From positions 1 to 64,000 of the forward strand of contig NZ_MTHB01000126.1 in NCBI RefSeq assembly GCF_002220365.1: a stretch of 64,000 nt of DNA. The letters are read 5' to 3'. Below the pieces are notes generated by a model, which saw only the letters and a program-made list of their open reading frames with translations, searched no databases and had not been told where the DNA came from. Below, piece by piece: positions 17,625 through 26,310 of this stretch. How positions within the stretch are numbered: position 1 is the stretch's first letter; the number at the start of each line of letters is the position of its first letter. Source of the DNA: Caballeronia sordidicola. GTDB taxonomy: Bacteria; Pseudomonadota; Gammaproteobacteria; Burkholderiales; Burkholderiaceae. Position numbers and translations under genes: made by a program.

Positions 17625-18172
17625 GGCGAACCCTGTTGAAATGGCTTTGCGACAACGCGTCGCCAGTGCCGCAAGATGCCGCTTTCACTCATCTCGATCT
17701 CCTGCTGTAACCACGACTCGTTGTCCGCCATCCGGCCGAAACCGCGCGCGGTGATCAAAACAGCTCCGGCTTGATCGTTGTCCCGCGCCGGCCACACTTC
17801 GATCAGCCATTGGGGCGGTCGTATTGCGTATGGCCACGATGCAAACGGCATCACCGCACTCGCCGATGCACCGTCGAACGAAGCCTTCGACCGCCATTTA
17901 TTCGGTTCAGCGGCAAGTGGACCGGGGGAGCTTTTCAGCTCGGGCAGAGTGTCAAGCGCGATGCGGGTGCAGCGGATCAACGCGCTGTCGGCGCTGTGAA
18001 ACGCCTGCACGCGCTCACCCAGATTGGTCGTTGTTCGCGCGCTGACAAGCGCCGCCTCAAGCCATGCGGCGGCGGAGACCAGTAGCATCGACGACATCAG
18101 CAGGACGACCGGCAACGCAATGCCGCGTGAGCGGCTACGTGAGCGTCTCCCTGCGCGGATACGTTTTTTCAT
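17621..18172 (-). CDS. pilX: Type IV pilus assembly protein PilX
   Basis: The product has 183 residues. It begins with a basic stretch (KKRIRAGRRSRSRSRG) and then the PilX_N segment GIALPVVLLMSSMLLVSAAAW, the class III-like N-terminal helix typical of PilX. The rest contains FHSADSALIRC and the C-terminal LQQEIEMSESG. PilX is a minor pilin of the priming complex that starts pilus assembly in the inner membrane. The ATG at 18172 overlaps the pilW stop. Longer in-frame starts lie inside pilW and are rejected. Confidence 0.82.
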   Translation of the reverse strand: MKKRIRAGRRSRSRSRGIALPVVLLMSSMLLVSAAAWLEAALVSARTTTNLGERVQAFHSADSALIRCTRIALDTLPELKSSPGPLAAEPNKWRSKASFDGASASAVMPFASWPYAIRPPQWLIEVWPARDNDQAGAVLITARGFGRMADNESWLQQEIEMSESGILRHWRRVVAKPFQQGSP

Positions 18173-18978
18173 GACGATGCCGCTCCTGGACTGTTCGGCG
18201 CGTTCGCTATGTTGCGCGGTGCGATGCGGCGCCGGAAAACTTGCCGGATACGACCGTCGGTGGACACGACCGACGCACCATCGCAATCCAAATAACGCGG
18301 GCGAGCCGTCGCGCTCGGACTGTCTCCCCGCGCGAGCACACACACGTCCACGGCGACGACCAGCGGCCAGCGTTCCCGCGAGATCGCCGAGGCGTCAACG
18401 GAGAATGATGCATCTCTTAGCCAATAGCCGAACTTGATCCGCTCGATCCCCTCGACCAGCGGCTGCCCGGTGCCCGGCTTGCCGCTTCCTTCGCAATACA
18501 GCTCTGGCTCGACCGTGGACGAACTTGCCTTCGCGTAATAGCGGTTGACGATCCACTCCCCCGTCGATATCTGCCCAAGACAGTCTGTGGGCAAGCCAGA
18601 CGACGACGGCCACGTCGAGATGGTATCGGCGGCATAGCGGACAACTATGCCGTCGGAATGGCTCGCGAGTGTCTCGCACACGGGCGCGGCATCGCTGCCG
18701 GTCGGGCGCCCTGGCGAGCATCCGAACAGCGGCGGACTCGCATCTGCCTGGCCGGCTCCAGCCGGGGCGAAACCCGCCATCTGCACTTGCTGGCCAATCA
18801 GGTCGAGCGCCGTGCTTGCCGCATCGCGCAGGCGCGTTGTTTCCGTTGCATGGTCATAGGCAAACCGCTGCCCGCGATACAGCGAAATAGTCGCGAGAAC
18901 GATCAGCAAGCCGAGCGCCACCGAGATTGATAGCTCGAGCAGCGTGTGGCCACACTGCGGATATCTGGAAGCGCTCAT
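18169..18978 (-). CDS. pilW: Type IV pilus assembly protein PilW
   Basis: The product has 269 residues. The prepilin motif is CG|HTLLELSISVALGLLIV with Glu at +5 (the residue after the cleavage Gly is His rather than Phe). PilW-typical downstream features include LIGQQVQMAGFAPAG, a Cys-containing loop and SHSDGIVVRYA. It overlaps pilV by 4 bases upstream and pilX by 4 bases downstream, indicating translational coupling. Confidence 0.85.
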   Translation of the reverse strand: MSASRYPQCGHTLLELSISVALGLLIVLATISLYRGQRFAYDHATETTRLRDAASTALDLIGQQVQMAGFAPAGAGQADASPPLFGCSPGRPTGSDAAPVCETLASHSDGIVVRYAADTISTWPSSSGLPTDCLGQISTGEWIVNRYYAKASSSTVEPELYCEGSGKPGTGQPLVEGIERIKFGYWLRDASFSVDASAISRERWPLVVAVDVCVLARGDSPSATARPRYLDCDGASVVSTDGRIRQVFRRRIAPRNIANAPNSPGAASS

Positions 18979-19379
18979 CGTGCGAACGCCACGCTCACGC
19001 AGGCGAGATTTGCGCCCACGCCCGGTTCCGGACACACCGCTTCGCTGCCGCTCGATGCCTGCGCCCGCCATTTCACGACCGCGATGTGCAAACCATCGCC
19101 ACGGTCGAGCACGTCGATATCGCCATCGGGCAACAGCGCCGCGGCTCGCGTGCGCCATTGCGTCACGACCGGATCGCGATCGGTATTGAGACGTATCCCC
19201 TCTGCAACGGAATCCGCAATCGATGTGGCCAGCTCGCGCGCCATCAGCGAACGCTCGTTGCGAGCCAGCCACATTTGCGCGCCGATAATCCCGAGCGCCG
19301 TAATAGCCGTCAGCGACATCGCGATCAAAACTTCGATCAGTGAATCGCCCCGGCCGCCCCTGTGCAATGAACGGTTCAT
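18975..19379 (-). CDS. pilV: Type IV pilus modification/minor pilin PilV
   Basis: The product has 134 residues. The prepilin-type helix is RGGRG|DSLIEVLIAMSLTAITALGIIGAQ, followed by LARNERSLMARELATSIADSVAEGIRLN, the usual PilV layout. The C-terminal part has CPEPGVGANLACVSVAF. The ATG at 19379 overlaps the fimT stop (ATGA). PilV is part of the minor-pilin tip complex. Confidence 0.85.
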   Translation of the reverse strand: MNRSLHRGGRGDSLIEVLIAMSLTAITALGIIGAQMWLARNERSLMARELATSIADSVAEGIRLNTDRDPVVTQWRTRAAALLPDGDIDVLDRGDGLHIAVVKWRAQASSGSEAVCPEPGVGANLACVSVAFAR

Positions 19380-19921
19380 GTCGACGCTCCGCACGCGCCT
19401 TGTGTCAACCGAGGCCGGCCGCCGGCTGCGAGCCGGATACAGCGGCGCCCGCGCGATCCAAGCGACGCCAACGCGTTGTCGCGCGCGCTGAAGTCGAAGC
19501 TGCGAAAGCCGCCGATCACCTGGCCCGAGGGCGGCGTGAACGACAACTCACTCCCCGTTCCGCCAATAGCTATGCCGCTCGCTGCGGGCTGCATTCTCAG
19601 CAGCACGCGCGCGCTACCTCGATCGGCGAATAGCGCCCATCCGCATGACCAGTCCGTCAAGCCGCCGTCGCAGGCCTTGCTGGCCGCAAGACACGCGAGC
19701 GCGGCATCGATCCGGCACAAGGTTACGCGTGCGCCGCGCCGGATCGCTTCCGAGCGCGCCAGCGTGAGAGTGGACATCATCGTGCGCGCCCGTGCATCGA
19801 TCTGATCGCGCTTATGCCAGATGACAACGGACGGCGTAGCGAACGTGGCAACGACAGCGATCACTGCCAGCACGACCGCGAATTCGACTAGCGTGAAGCC
19901 TGAGGAATATCGTAAATTCAT
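19376..19921 (-). CDS. fimT: GspH/FimT family pseudopilin
   Basis: The product has 181 residues. The prepilin motif is SSG|FTLVEFAVVLAVIAVVATFATPS with Glu at +5. The soluble part contains MMSTLTLARSEAIRRGARVTLCR, WSCGWALF and the C-terminal GRPRLTQG segment of the GspH fold. It is the first gene of the minor-pilin operon. PilY1, which in Pseudomonas lies between pilX and pilE, is absent here. Confidence 0.88.
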   Translation of the reverse strand: MNLRYSSGFTLVEFAVVLAVIAVVATFATPSVVIWHKRDQIDARARTMMSTLTLARSEAIRRGARVTLCRIDAALACLAASKACDGGLTDWSCGWALFADRGSARVLLRMQPAASGIAIGGTGSELSFTPPSGQVIGGFRSFDFSARDNALASLGSRGRRCIRLAAGGRPRLTQGACGAST

Positions 19922-20084
19922 CTGTATCCCTTATCGATTGAACTGGGCCAACGCTCAATCTGAAGAGAATTTTCGATGTCCGCCATTAGCCGATCGGTCG
20001 AGTATCGGACGTGCGAAAGCCTCGACATACTATCGAAACAATCACTGGGTTCAAGCGAGAGAGGACAGGAAAATGCAGAAACGC

Positions 20085-20567
20085 TCAGCGTTTGCGGGGA
20101 CTGGATTTACGCGGCGCGGCGCGGCGGAATTCCTCGAGCACATCTTCGAATTCGGACACGTCTTCAAAACGTTTGTAGACCGACGCGAAACGCACGTACG
20201 CGATGGTGTCCAACTGCCGAAGCTCGTTCATCACAAGTTCGCCCAGACGGTCGCTGCGAACTTCACGTTCGCCGCTGCCAAGCAACTGGTATTCGATCCG
20301 CGCAACGGCTGCGTCAATGGCGTCGGCCGCCACCGGACGCTTGCGCAGCGCCAGTTGCATGCTCGCCACAATCTTCGCGCGATCGAACTCGGTGCGGCTG
20401 CCATCCTTCTTTACTACCGAAGGCAACGCCAGTTCCACGCGCTCATAGGTGGTGAAACGCTTGTCGCAGGCGGGGCAACGCCGCCGCCGGCGAATCGCCG
20501 CCCCGTCTTCCGACACGCGCGAATCCGCCACTTGCGTGTCCTCGTGCCGGCAGAAGGGGCAGCGCAT
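20085..20567 (-). CDS. nrdR: Transcriptional repressor NrdR
   Basis: The product has 160 residues. An N-terminal zinc ribbon (MRCPFCRHEDTQVADSR ... RRRRCPACDKRFTTYER) precedes an ATP-cone (VVKKDGSRTEFDRAKIVASMQLAL). NrdR senses ATP/dATP and represses ribonucleotide reductase genes by binding NrdR boxes. It starts 4 bases after the glyA stop on the same strand, so it is probably co-transcribed with glyA and reached by the same riboswitch-bearing leader. Confidence 0.95.
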   Translation of the reverse strand: MRCPFCRHEDTQVADSRVSEDGAAIRRRRRCPACDKRFTTYERVELALPSVVKKDGSRTEFDRAKIVASMQLALRKRPVAADAIDAAVARIEYQLLGSGEREVRSDRLGELVMNELRQLDTIAYVRFASVYKRFEDVSEFEDVLEEFRRAAPRKSSPRKR

Positions 20568-20570
20568 GGC

Positions 20571-21818
20571 TTAGCCGTAGACCGGGAATTGCTTGGTCAA
20601 CGCGGCGACCTTCGCGCGTACGCGCTCAAGGTTGGCTTCGTCTTCCGGCGCATCCAGCACGTCGGCAATCAGGTTACCCACCTGCTCGGCCTCAGCCACG
20701 CCGAAACCGCGCGTGGTCATGGCCGGCGAGCCGAGACGCACGCCACTGGTGACGAACGGCTTCTCCGGATCGTTCGGAATCGCGTTCTTGTTCACCGTGA
20801 TATGCGCCTTGCCGAGCGCAGCTTCCGCTGCCTTGCCGGTGATGTGCTTTGCGCGCAGGTCGACCAGCATTACGTGGCTTTCGGTGCGGCCCGAGACAAT
20901 TCGCAGGCCGCGCTTCACCAGCGTTTCAGCCAGTACTCGCGCGTTGTCCACGACCTGTTGCTGATAAGCCTTGAATTCAGGCGACAACGCTTCCTTGAAC
21001 GCAACAGCCTTACCGGCAATCACGTGCATCAGCGGACCACCTTGAATGCCCGGGAAAATGGCCGAGTTGATTTGTTTCTCGTACTCGGCCTTCATCAGGA
21101 TCACGCCGCCGCGCGGGCCGCGCAGGCTCTTGTGGGTTGTGGTCGTAACGAAATCCGCGAACGGCACCGGGTTCGGATAGACACCGGCTGCGATCAGGCC
21201 GGCGTAATGCGCCATGTCGACCATGAAATACGCGCCAACGCTCTTGGCGATCTTCGAAAACCGTTCGAAATCGATCTTCAGTGCGAACGCCGACGCGCCC
21301 GCCACGATCAGCTTCGGCTTGTGCGTTTTAGCAAGCTCTTCGGTTTTGTCGTAGTCAATATCTTCGGCTTCGTTCAAGCCGTAGCTGACTACGTTGAACC
21401 ACTTGCCGGACATGTTCACCGGCGAGCCGTGTGTGAGGTGCCCGCCTTCGGCGAGGCTCATGCCCATGATGGTGTCACCAGGCTTGAGCATGGCGAAGAA
21501 CACGCCCTGATTGGCTTGCGAGCCCGAATTCGGCTGCACGTTGGCGGCTTCGGCGCCAAACAGCTGTTTCACGCGGTCGATTGCCAGTTGCTCGACAATA
21601 TCGACGTACTCGCAACCGCCGTAATAGCGCTTGCCCGGGTAGCCTTCCGCGTATTTGTTCGTGAGTTGCGAGCCTTGAGCGGCCATGACAGCCGGGCTCG
21701 TGTAGTTTTCCGACGCGATCAGCTCGATGTGATCTTCCTGCCGCCGATTCTCCTGCTCGATCACCGCAAACAATTCCGGATCGACTTGGGCGATGGTGCT
21801 TTGGGCTTTATCAAACAT
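20571..21818 (-). CDS. glyA: Serine hydroxymethyltransferase
   Basis: The product has 415 residues, the standard length. This PLP enzyme converts serine and THF to glycine and 5,10-methylene-THF. Signatures are LIASENYTSPAVM, TNKYAEGYPGKRYYGGCEYVD, MSLAEGGHLTHGS, and the PLP-lysine motif TTTTHKSLRGPRGG. MFDKAQSTIAQVDPEL at 21818 is the normal start, and an in-frame start at 21866 is rejected. The leader contains a ZTP riboswitch, linking expression to one-carbon folate status. Confidence 0.97.
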   Translation of the reverse strand: MFDKAQSTIAQVDPELFAVIEQENRRQEDHIELIASENYTSPAVMAAQGSQLTNKYAEGYPGKRYYGGCEYVDIVEQLAIDRVKQLFGAEAANVQPNSGSQANQGVFFAMLKPGDTIMGMSLAEGGHLTHGSPVNMSGKWFNVVSYGLNEAEDIDYDKTEELAKTHKPKLIVAGASAFALKIDFERFSKIAKSVGAYFMVDMAHYAGLIAAGVYPNPVPFADFVTTTTHKSLRGPRGGVILMKAEYEKQINSAIFPGIQGGPLMHVIAGKAVAFKEALSPEFKAYQQQVVDNARVLAETLVKRGLRIVSGRTESHVMLVDLRAKHITGKAAEAALGKAHITVNKNAIPNDPEKPFVTSGVRLGSPAMTTRGFGVAEAEQVGNLIADVLDAPEDEANLERVRAKVAALTKQFPVYG

Positions 21819-21983
21819 ACGTTTTCCGTTGAATGGATGCCAGTTGACCGGATCGCGCGTGCGCATATGCGCCGCGCCGCTGGAGCGCGAAGCACGATGG
21901 GTCCCAAGCGAGGCGGAAGAGAGAAGCTCCGTTTACGCGAGACGGACAGCCACCGGCAACGCAACGAGCGCGTGCGGATCTCA

Positions 21984-22079
21984 GCTGCCCAGGCGAACGG
22001 CAAAACGACACCCCGCGCTTCCCGGTGGGTTAATCCACCTTGGATCCGAAGATCCTTGTCGCCAGTTACGCAGGGCTGG
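21984..22079 (-). ncRNA. ZTP (pfl) riboswitch in the glyA leader
   Basis: Read on the minus strand, the segment has the pfl-motif elements in order. CGTAACTGGCG is at about 22060-22070. A variable hairpin GGATC-TTCG-GATCC follows (22042-22055), then GGTGG...CCACCGGG (22021-22039), GAAGCGCGGGG, and after a short linker TCGCCTGGGCA (around 21986-21997), the conserved 3' element. ZTP/ZMP aptamers sense a shortage of 10-formyl-THF and commonly sit ahead of folate and purine genes, glyA among them. The aptamer ends about 165 bases before the glyA ATG. No T-tract terminator is visible, so the mode of control is open. Confidence 0.85.
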
Positions 22080-22400
22080 AGCGCCCTAGTTTAATGGGCC
22101 GCCTAAGAATAGGCAACTGCCGGAAAACGCCATAAACAGGTGCTTTCAAGGCCGCAAAGTACCGTCGGCCACCACGTGCAAGCATCGCACAGAGGCTAAA
22201 ATTGCCGCCCGGGAGCGGAATTTGCGCCACGAGGCGGGTCTTGCCGGGTCGGATTGACTTAGTCATTGACATAAAAACTGACAACTTGCCGCGTCGCAGC
22301 AATGGAAGTACGCTGTCCGGCTTTCCCGCAAGCGCCAGGGCGCCGCGCGAAAACTCACTTTCCGTAACCTGACAAGCAACATTACAACCGGAATCCGCAC

Positions 22401-23147
22401 ATGATCGTATTTGTCACTGGCGCTTCCGCCGGCTTCGGCGCAGCCATTGCCCGCACGTTTGTGAAAGGCGGGCATCGCGTGATTGCAACCGCACGCCGCA
22501 AAGACCGCCTGCTGGCGCTCTCGCAAGAACTCGGCGACGCGCTGCTGCCCGTCGAACTCGACGTTCGCGACGAATCCGCGATCAAATCGGCTGTCGCGGC
22601 GCTTCCGGACGCTTTTTCGCAGATCGACGTGCTCGTCAACAATGCCGGCCTGGCGCTCGGCCTGGAACCGGCGCAGCGCGCGAGCCTGGACGATTGGAAC
22701 AACATGATCGATACCAACTGCAAGGGGCTCGTCACGGTCACGCACGCGTTATTGCCTGGCATGGTCGAACGCAATCGCGGGCACGTATTCAATCTGGGTT
22801 CGGTCGCGGCCACGTATCCCTACGCGGGCGGCAACGTTTATGGCGCGACCAAAGCGTTCGTCCGTCAATTCAGCCTGAACTTGCGCGCGGACCTGATCGG
22901 CACGGCATTACGCGTAACCGACATAGAACCGGGCCTGTGCGGCGGCACTGAATTCTCGAACGTTCGCTTCAAAGGGGACGACTCGAAGGCCTCGAATGTC
23001 TATAAGGACATGCAACCGCTGACCCCCGAGGACATTGCCGACTCCATCTACTGGATCGCCACGCGCCCGGCGCACGTGAATATCAACACCATTGAGTTGA
23101 TGCCGGTCGCGCAGTCGTTCGCCCCGTTGACCGTGTATCGCGGCTGA
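22401..23147 (+). CDS. ydfG: SDR oxidoreductase YdfG (3-hydroxy acid / malonic semialdehyde reductase)
   Basis: The product has 248 residues of the classical short-chain dehydrogenase fold. The NADP site is VTGASAGFGAAIAR, then the basic TARRKDRL (NADPH preference), LVNNAGLALGLEPA, the catalytic NLGSVAATYPYAGGNVYGATKAF (Ser, YGATK), and DIEPGLCGGTEFSNVRFKGD. The end NINTIELMPVAQSFAPLTVYR is strongly YdfG-like. The E. coli homolog reduces malonic semialdehyde and oxidises L-allo-threonine. It is divergent from glyA. Confidence 0.9.
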   Translation: MIVFVTGASAGFGAAIARTFVKGGHRVIATARRKDRLLALSQELGDALLPVELDVRDESAIKSAVAALPDAFSQIDVLVNNAGLALGLEPAQRASLDDWNNMIDTNCKGLVTVTHALLPGMVERNRGHVFNLGSVAATYPYAGGNVYGATKAFVRQFSLNLRADLIGTALRVTDIEPGLCGGTEFSNVRFKGDDSKASNVYKDMQPLTPEDIADSIYWIATRPAHVNINTIELMPVAQSFAPLTVYRG

Positions 23148-23251
23148 TCCAGGCCAGTGAGCACGCAAGGCGTCCAGCCGATAATTGCCCGAAAGCAGCG
23201 GGCCGCAGCACGATTCGACGGACGTTTTGCGGCTTCCGGTAAAATGCGCGG

Positions 23252-23773
23252 ATGAACATGTCCACCAGCGAGCCTCAGCGGGCGAATGGCCTCTTGACCT
23301 TCGATTGGCCGCTCCGGGTCTATTACGAAGACACCGACGCCGGCGGCATCGTCTTCTACGCGAATTACCTGAAGTTTTTCGAACGGGCGCGCACTGAGTG
23401 GTTGCGCGCGTGCGGCATTGACCAGCGTGCGCTGGCCGAGTCGGACGGCGTATTGTTCGTCGTCAAGCGCACGGCGCTGGAATACTCGGCGCCCGCGCGC
23501 CTGGACGACGTCATTCATGTAATGAGCCGGATCGAGCGTATTGGCCGGGCATCGGTGGATTTCCATCAGGAAGCGTGGCGGGACGGCACCTTGCTGGCTT
23601 GCGGCGACATCAAGGTGGCGTCGGTCAGTGCCGGCGCTATCCGCCCGGTCGGGATTCCCGCATCGGTACTCGAAGGATTACGCCGCGGACCGCAAAAATC
23701 TGTGTCAGGCAACGCGTCAACCATGGCGATGCCAGCACCGTTTAAATCATCTTGTTCAGAAAAACCTATGTAG
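23252..23773 (+). CDS. ybgC: Tol-Pal-associated acyl-CoA thioesterase YbgC
   Basis: The product has 173 residues with a hot-dog fold. The 4HBT signature VYYEDTDAGGIVFYANYLKFFERARTEWL carries the catalytic Asp. It hydrolyses short-chain or phospholipid-related acyl thioesters. It is the first gene of the Tol-Pal cluster, as in most proteobacteria. The last ~25 residues (SVSGNASTMAMPAPFKSS...) extend beyond the family core. A gap of about 190 bases separates it from tolQ, so tolQ may have its own promoter. Confidence 0.93.
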   Translation: MNMSTSEPQRANGLLTFDWPLRVYYEDTDAGGIVFYANYLKFFERARTEWLRACGIDQRALAESDGVLFVVKRTALEYSAPARLDDVIHVMSRIERIGRASVDFHQEAWRDGTLLACGDIKVASVSAGAIRPVGIPASVLEGLRRGPQKSVSGNASTMAMPAPFKSSCSEKPM

Positions 23774-23965
23774 ACGCAGACCCTTTGACTCCATCAAGAA
23801 CGGACCTGAACTGAATCGAGCTCGCGTGCCATCAGGCATGCAGGCACAGAAGTACCGAGCATGTGCTGGCAGGACCTGTCTACGCTTTCAGTCATTTGTC
23901 GAAAGCCTGACAATTCACGGCTAGTGCACCTCGGACGCCCCTTTGGGACGTAACAGCGGACTTTT

Positions 23966-24643
23966 ATGAACAATACACAAGATCTGTCGATAATTTCTCT
24001 CGTCATCCATGCAAGCCTGCTGGCGCAGGCCGTCATGGCGCTGCTGCTGATACTGTCGTTGTTGTCGTGGACTTACATCATTCGCAAATGGTTTGCGATT
24101 CGGCGCGCACGGATCCAGACCGAGCGCTTCGAACGCGATTTCTGGTCGGGCGGCGACCTGCAGGCGCTTTATCAAAGTGCTGCCAACAACCGCCATACCA
24201 TCGGTGCACTGGAGCGGATCTTCGAATCGGGCATGCGCGAGTTCCTCAAGGGCAAAGAGCGCCGCATGAACGATCCGGCGGCCACGCTCGACGGCTCCCG
24301 CCGCGCGATGCGTGCCGCGTTCCAGCGTGAAATGGATGTGCTCGAAGTGAACCTGGCGTTTCTCGCGTCGGTGGGTTCGGTCAGTCCGTATATCGGTTTG
24401 TTCGGCACGGTCTGGGGGATCATGAATTCGTTCCGCGGCCTTGCCAACGTACAGCAGGCAACGCTTGCGAACGTGGCGCCAGGTATTGCTGAAGCGCTTG
24501 TGGCTACTGCAATCGGCCTGTTCGCTGCGATTCCGGCGGTGGTGGCGTACAACCGCTACGCACACGATATCGACCGCCTTGCCATCCGCTTCGAAACGTT
24601 TATCGAAGAGTTCTCGAACATCTTGCAGCGTCAGGCTCACTAA
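23966..24643 (+). CDS. tolQ: TolQ, proton-channel subunit of the Tol-Pal motor
   Basis: The product has 225 residues, MotA/TolQ/ExbB type. It has three transmembrane helices: about residues 12-34 (LLAQAVMALLLILSLLSWTY), ~130-152 (FLASVGSVSPYIGLFGTVWGIM) and ~165-190 (VAPGIAEALVATAIGLFAAIPAVVAYN). The Gly/Thr-rich GLFGTVWG motif is the family signature. With TolR it forms the proton channel that energises TolA during outer-membrane constriction. Confidence 0.95.
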   Translation: MNNTQDLSIISLVIHASLLAQAVMALLLILSLLSWTYIIRKWFAIRRARIQTERFERDFWSGGDLQALYQSAANNRHTIGALERIFESGMREFLKGKERRMNDPAATLDGSRRAMRAAFQREMDVLEVNLAFLASVGSVSPYIGLFGTVWGIMNSFRGLANVQQATLANVAPGIAEALVATAIGLFAAIPAVVAYNRYAHDIDRLAIRFETFIEEFSNILQRQAH

Positions 24644-24653
24644 GGAGTTCAGA

Positions 24654-25100
24654 ATGGCCGGAGGTCCAATGCGTTCCAGCATGCGCGGCAGTTCACGGCG
24701 CGCCATGTCCGACATCAACGTCGTGCCGTACATCGACGTGATGCTCGTGCTGCTCGTCATTTTCATGGTGACCGCCCCGCTCGTCTCGCCTTCCATCATC
24801 AACCTGCCAACGGTCGGCAATGCGGCGCCGCAGGAGCAAACGCCCCCTGTCGTGGTCAATATCAAGGCCGATGGCAGCATGACTGTGCGCTACAAGGACG
24901 ACGGCGGCGCGTCGCAACAGCAGAGCATGACGGAGGGCGACCTCAGGACTTTCGTGCTGAATCGGCAGGAGTCGCATCCCGACCAGCCCGTCGTGATTGC
25001 CGCCGACAAGACCGTGAAATATGAAGTCGTCATGAACGTAATGTCCGATATGAAGGCGCGGGGCGTCAAACGGGTCGGATTGTTAGTCAAATCGCAATGA
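24654..25100 (+). CDS. tolR: TolR, stator subunit of the Tol-Pal motor
   Basis: The product has 148 residues, ExbD/TolR family. After a basic N-terminus (SMRGSSRRAMSDINVVPYIDVMLVLLVIFMV, quoted in pieces) a single membrane helix carries the essential Asp in YIDVMLVLL. A periplasmic domain ends in AADKTVKYEVVMNVM...VGLLVK. The ATG at 24654 has AAGGAG upstream, 10 bases after tolQ. The stop overlaps the tolA start (ATGA). Confidence 0.95.
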   Translation: MAGGPMRSSMRGSSRRAMSDINVVPYIDVMLVLLVIFMVTAPLVSPSIINLPTVGNAAPQEQTPPVVVNIKADGSMTVRYKDDGGASQQQSMTEGDLRTFVLNRQESHPDQPVVIAADKTVKYEVVMNVMSDMKARGVKRVGLLVKSQ

Positions 25101-26194
25101 TGAATCGGCAGCCCAGCGGGCACCCTGGCGCGCGGACCAGCGCGCGCCCCATCCGTCCGCCGCGTGAACGCGGGACATGGAAGGCGTTCGCGCTCGCCGC
25201 GCTCATGCACGTGTTGCTCGGCATCCTCCTGTATCACGGCGTCAACTGGCAAAACAACACCCCGGCGGGCGCCGAGGCAGAGCTGTGGACCGAGATCCCG
25301 GATCTGTCGGCGCCTACGCCCCGCCCTGTCCCGCCGCCCGCCCCGCCGATCAAGGTGCAGCCCGCGCCGCCGCCGGCAAAGGATGAAGACGCGGACATCG
25401 CTTTGCAGGAAAAGAAGCGCAAACAGCAGGAAGCGACGGCGCGTGCCGCACAACTCGCTGAACAGCAGCGTGCGCAACAACTGGCCGACCAGGAAGCCGA
25501 GGCCAAGCGCCAGCAGCAGCTCGCGGCGCAACAAGCCGCCCAACAAGCTGCTTTAGCGGCGCAAAAAGCGGTTCAGGACAAGCAGAAACAGGCCGATAAG
25601 CAAAAGCAGCTAGCTCAGCAAAAGCTCGATCAGCAGAAGACGCAACAGGCTAAAGAGAAGGAAGCTGACGCAGCGAAAGCCGCGGAGCAGCAGAAGGAAG
25701 CCGAAACGAAGGCGCAAGAACAGGCGAACGCCAAGGCCAAGGCTCAGGCGGATGCCAAGGCGAAAGCCAAGGCCCAGGCCGATGCGCAGGCAAAGGCCAA
25801 GCTTGATAAGGAACGTAGTGCCCGGCTCGCAGCTTTGCAGGGGCAGGCTGGTGGCGGCACGAGTTCCAGCGGCAACGGACTGGCCAAGAGTGGCACGGGT
25901 AGCGGCGCGGGTGGAACGGCAACGTCGTCGGGGTACGCGGAGAAGGTGCAGCGGCGCGTGCGTCCGAACATCGTGTGGGCAGGGGAAACCGCCGGACTTG
26001 AGACCGTGGTCTCGGTTCGCGTTTCGCCGGCGACCGGCACGCTGTTGTCGTCAACCATCCAACGTTCGAGCGGCAACGAGCAGTGGGACCAGGCTGCGCT
26101 GCGTGCTGTTCAGCGCTCGGATCCGATGCCTCTGGACACGAACGGCCAGGCGCCCGGCACGTTTACGATCACATTGCGTCCTGCGGGTGGTTGA
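25097..26194 (+). CDS. tolA: TolA, periplasm-spanning Tol-Pal energy transducer
   Basis: The product has 365 residues. It has an N-terminal membrane helix (about 30-50), a Pro-rich stretch (PTPRPVPPPAPP) and a long Ala/Lys/Gln/Glu helical domain (about 95-245) with repeats of the AKAKAQADA type. A Gly/Ser hinge and the C-terminal TonB-like domain (about 280-365: VQRRVRPNIVWAG, SVRVSPATG, WDQAALRAVQRSDPMP) complete it. TolA links the TolQR motor to TolB/Pal. The domain order and the 4-base overlap with tolR are standard. Confidence 0.93.
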   Translation: MMNRQPSGHPGARTSARPIRPPRERGTWKAFALAALMHVLLGILLYHGVNWQNNTPAGAEAELWTEIPDLSAPTPRPVPPPAPPIKVQPAPPPAKDEDADIALQEKKRKQQEATARAAQLAEQQRAQQLADQEAEAKRQQQLAAQQAAQQAALAAQKAVQDKQKQADKQKQLAQQKLDQQKTQQAKEKEADAAKAAEQQKEAETKAQEQANAKAKAQADAKAKAKAQADAQAKAKLDKERSARLAALQGQAGGGTSSSGNGLAKSGTGSGAGGTATSSGYAEKVQRRVRPNIVWAGETAGLETVVSVRVSPATGTLLSSTIQRSSGNEQWDQAALRAVQRSDPMPLDTNGQAPGTFTITLRPAGG

Positions 26195-26215
26195 ACGGAC
26201 ATGGTAAAACGACAG

Positions 26216-26249
26216 TGCACAATGAACCCTGATGGGAACGAATTGTGCA
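26216..26249. repeat. Inverted repeat in the tolA-tolB gap
   Basis: TGCACAAT (26216-26223) and ATTGTGCA (26242-26249) are perfect complements around 18 bases, lying between the tolA stop and tolB. It could form a weak stem-loop in the tol mRNA or be a protein site. Confidence 0.3.
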
Positions 26250-26310
26250 TTCGGCGGTCTGTTCTGCTGCCGCCGTTAGTTTAAAAATCGCTTTTTCTGG
26301 AACCAGATAC

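Noticed and set aside
19821..22094. 757-codon plus-strand open frame
   Set aside because: It runs antisense through nrdR and glyA and across the riboswitch; its translation has no recognisable domain.
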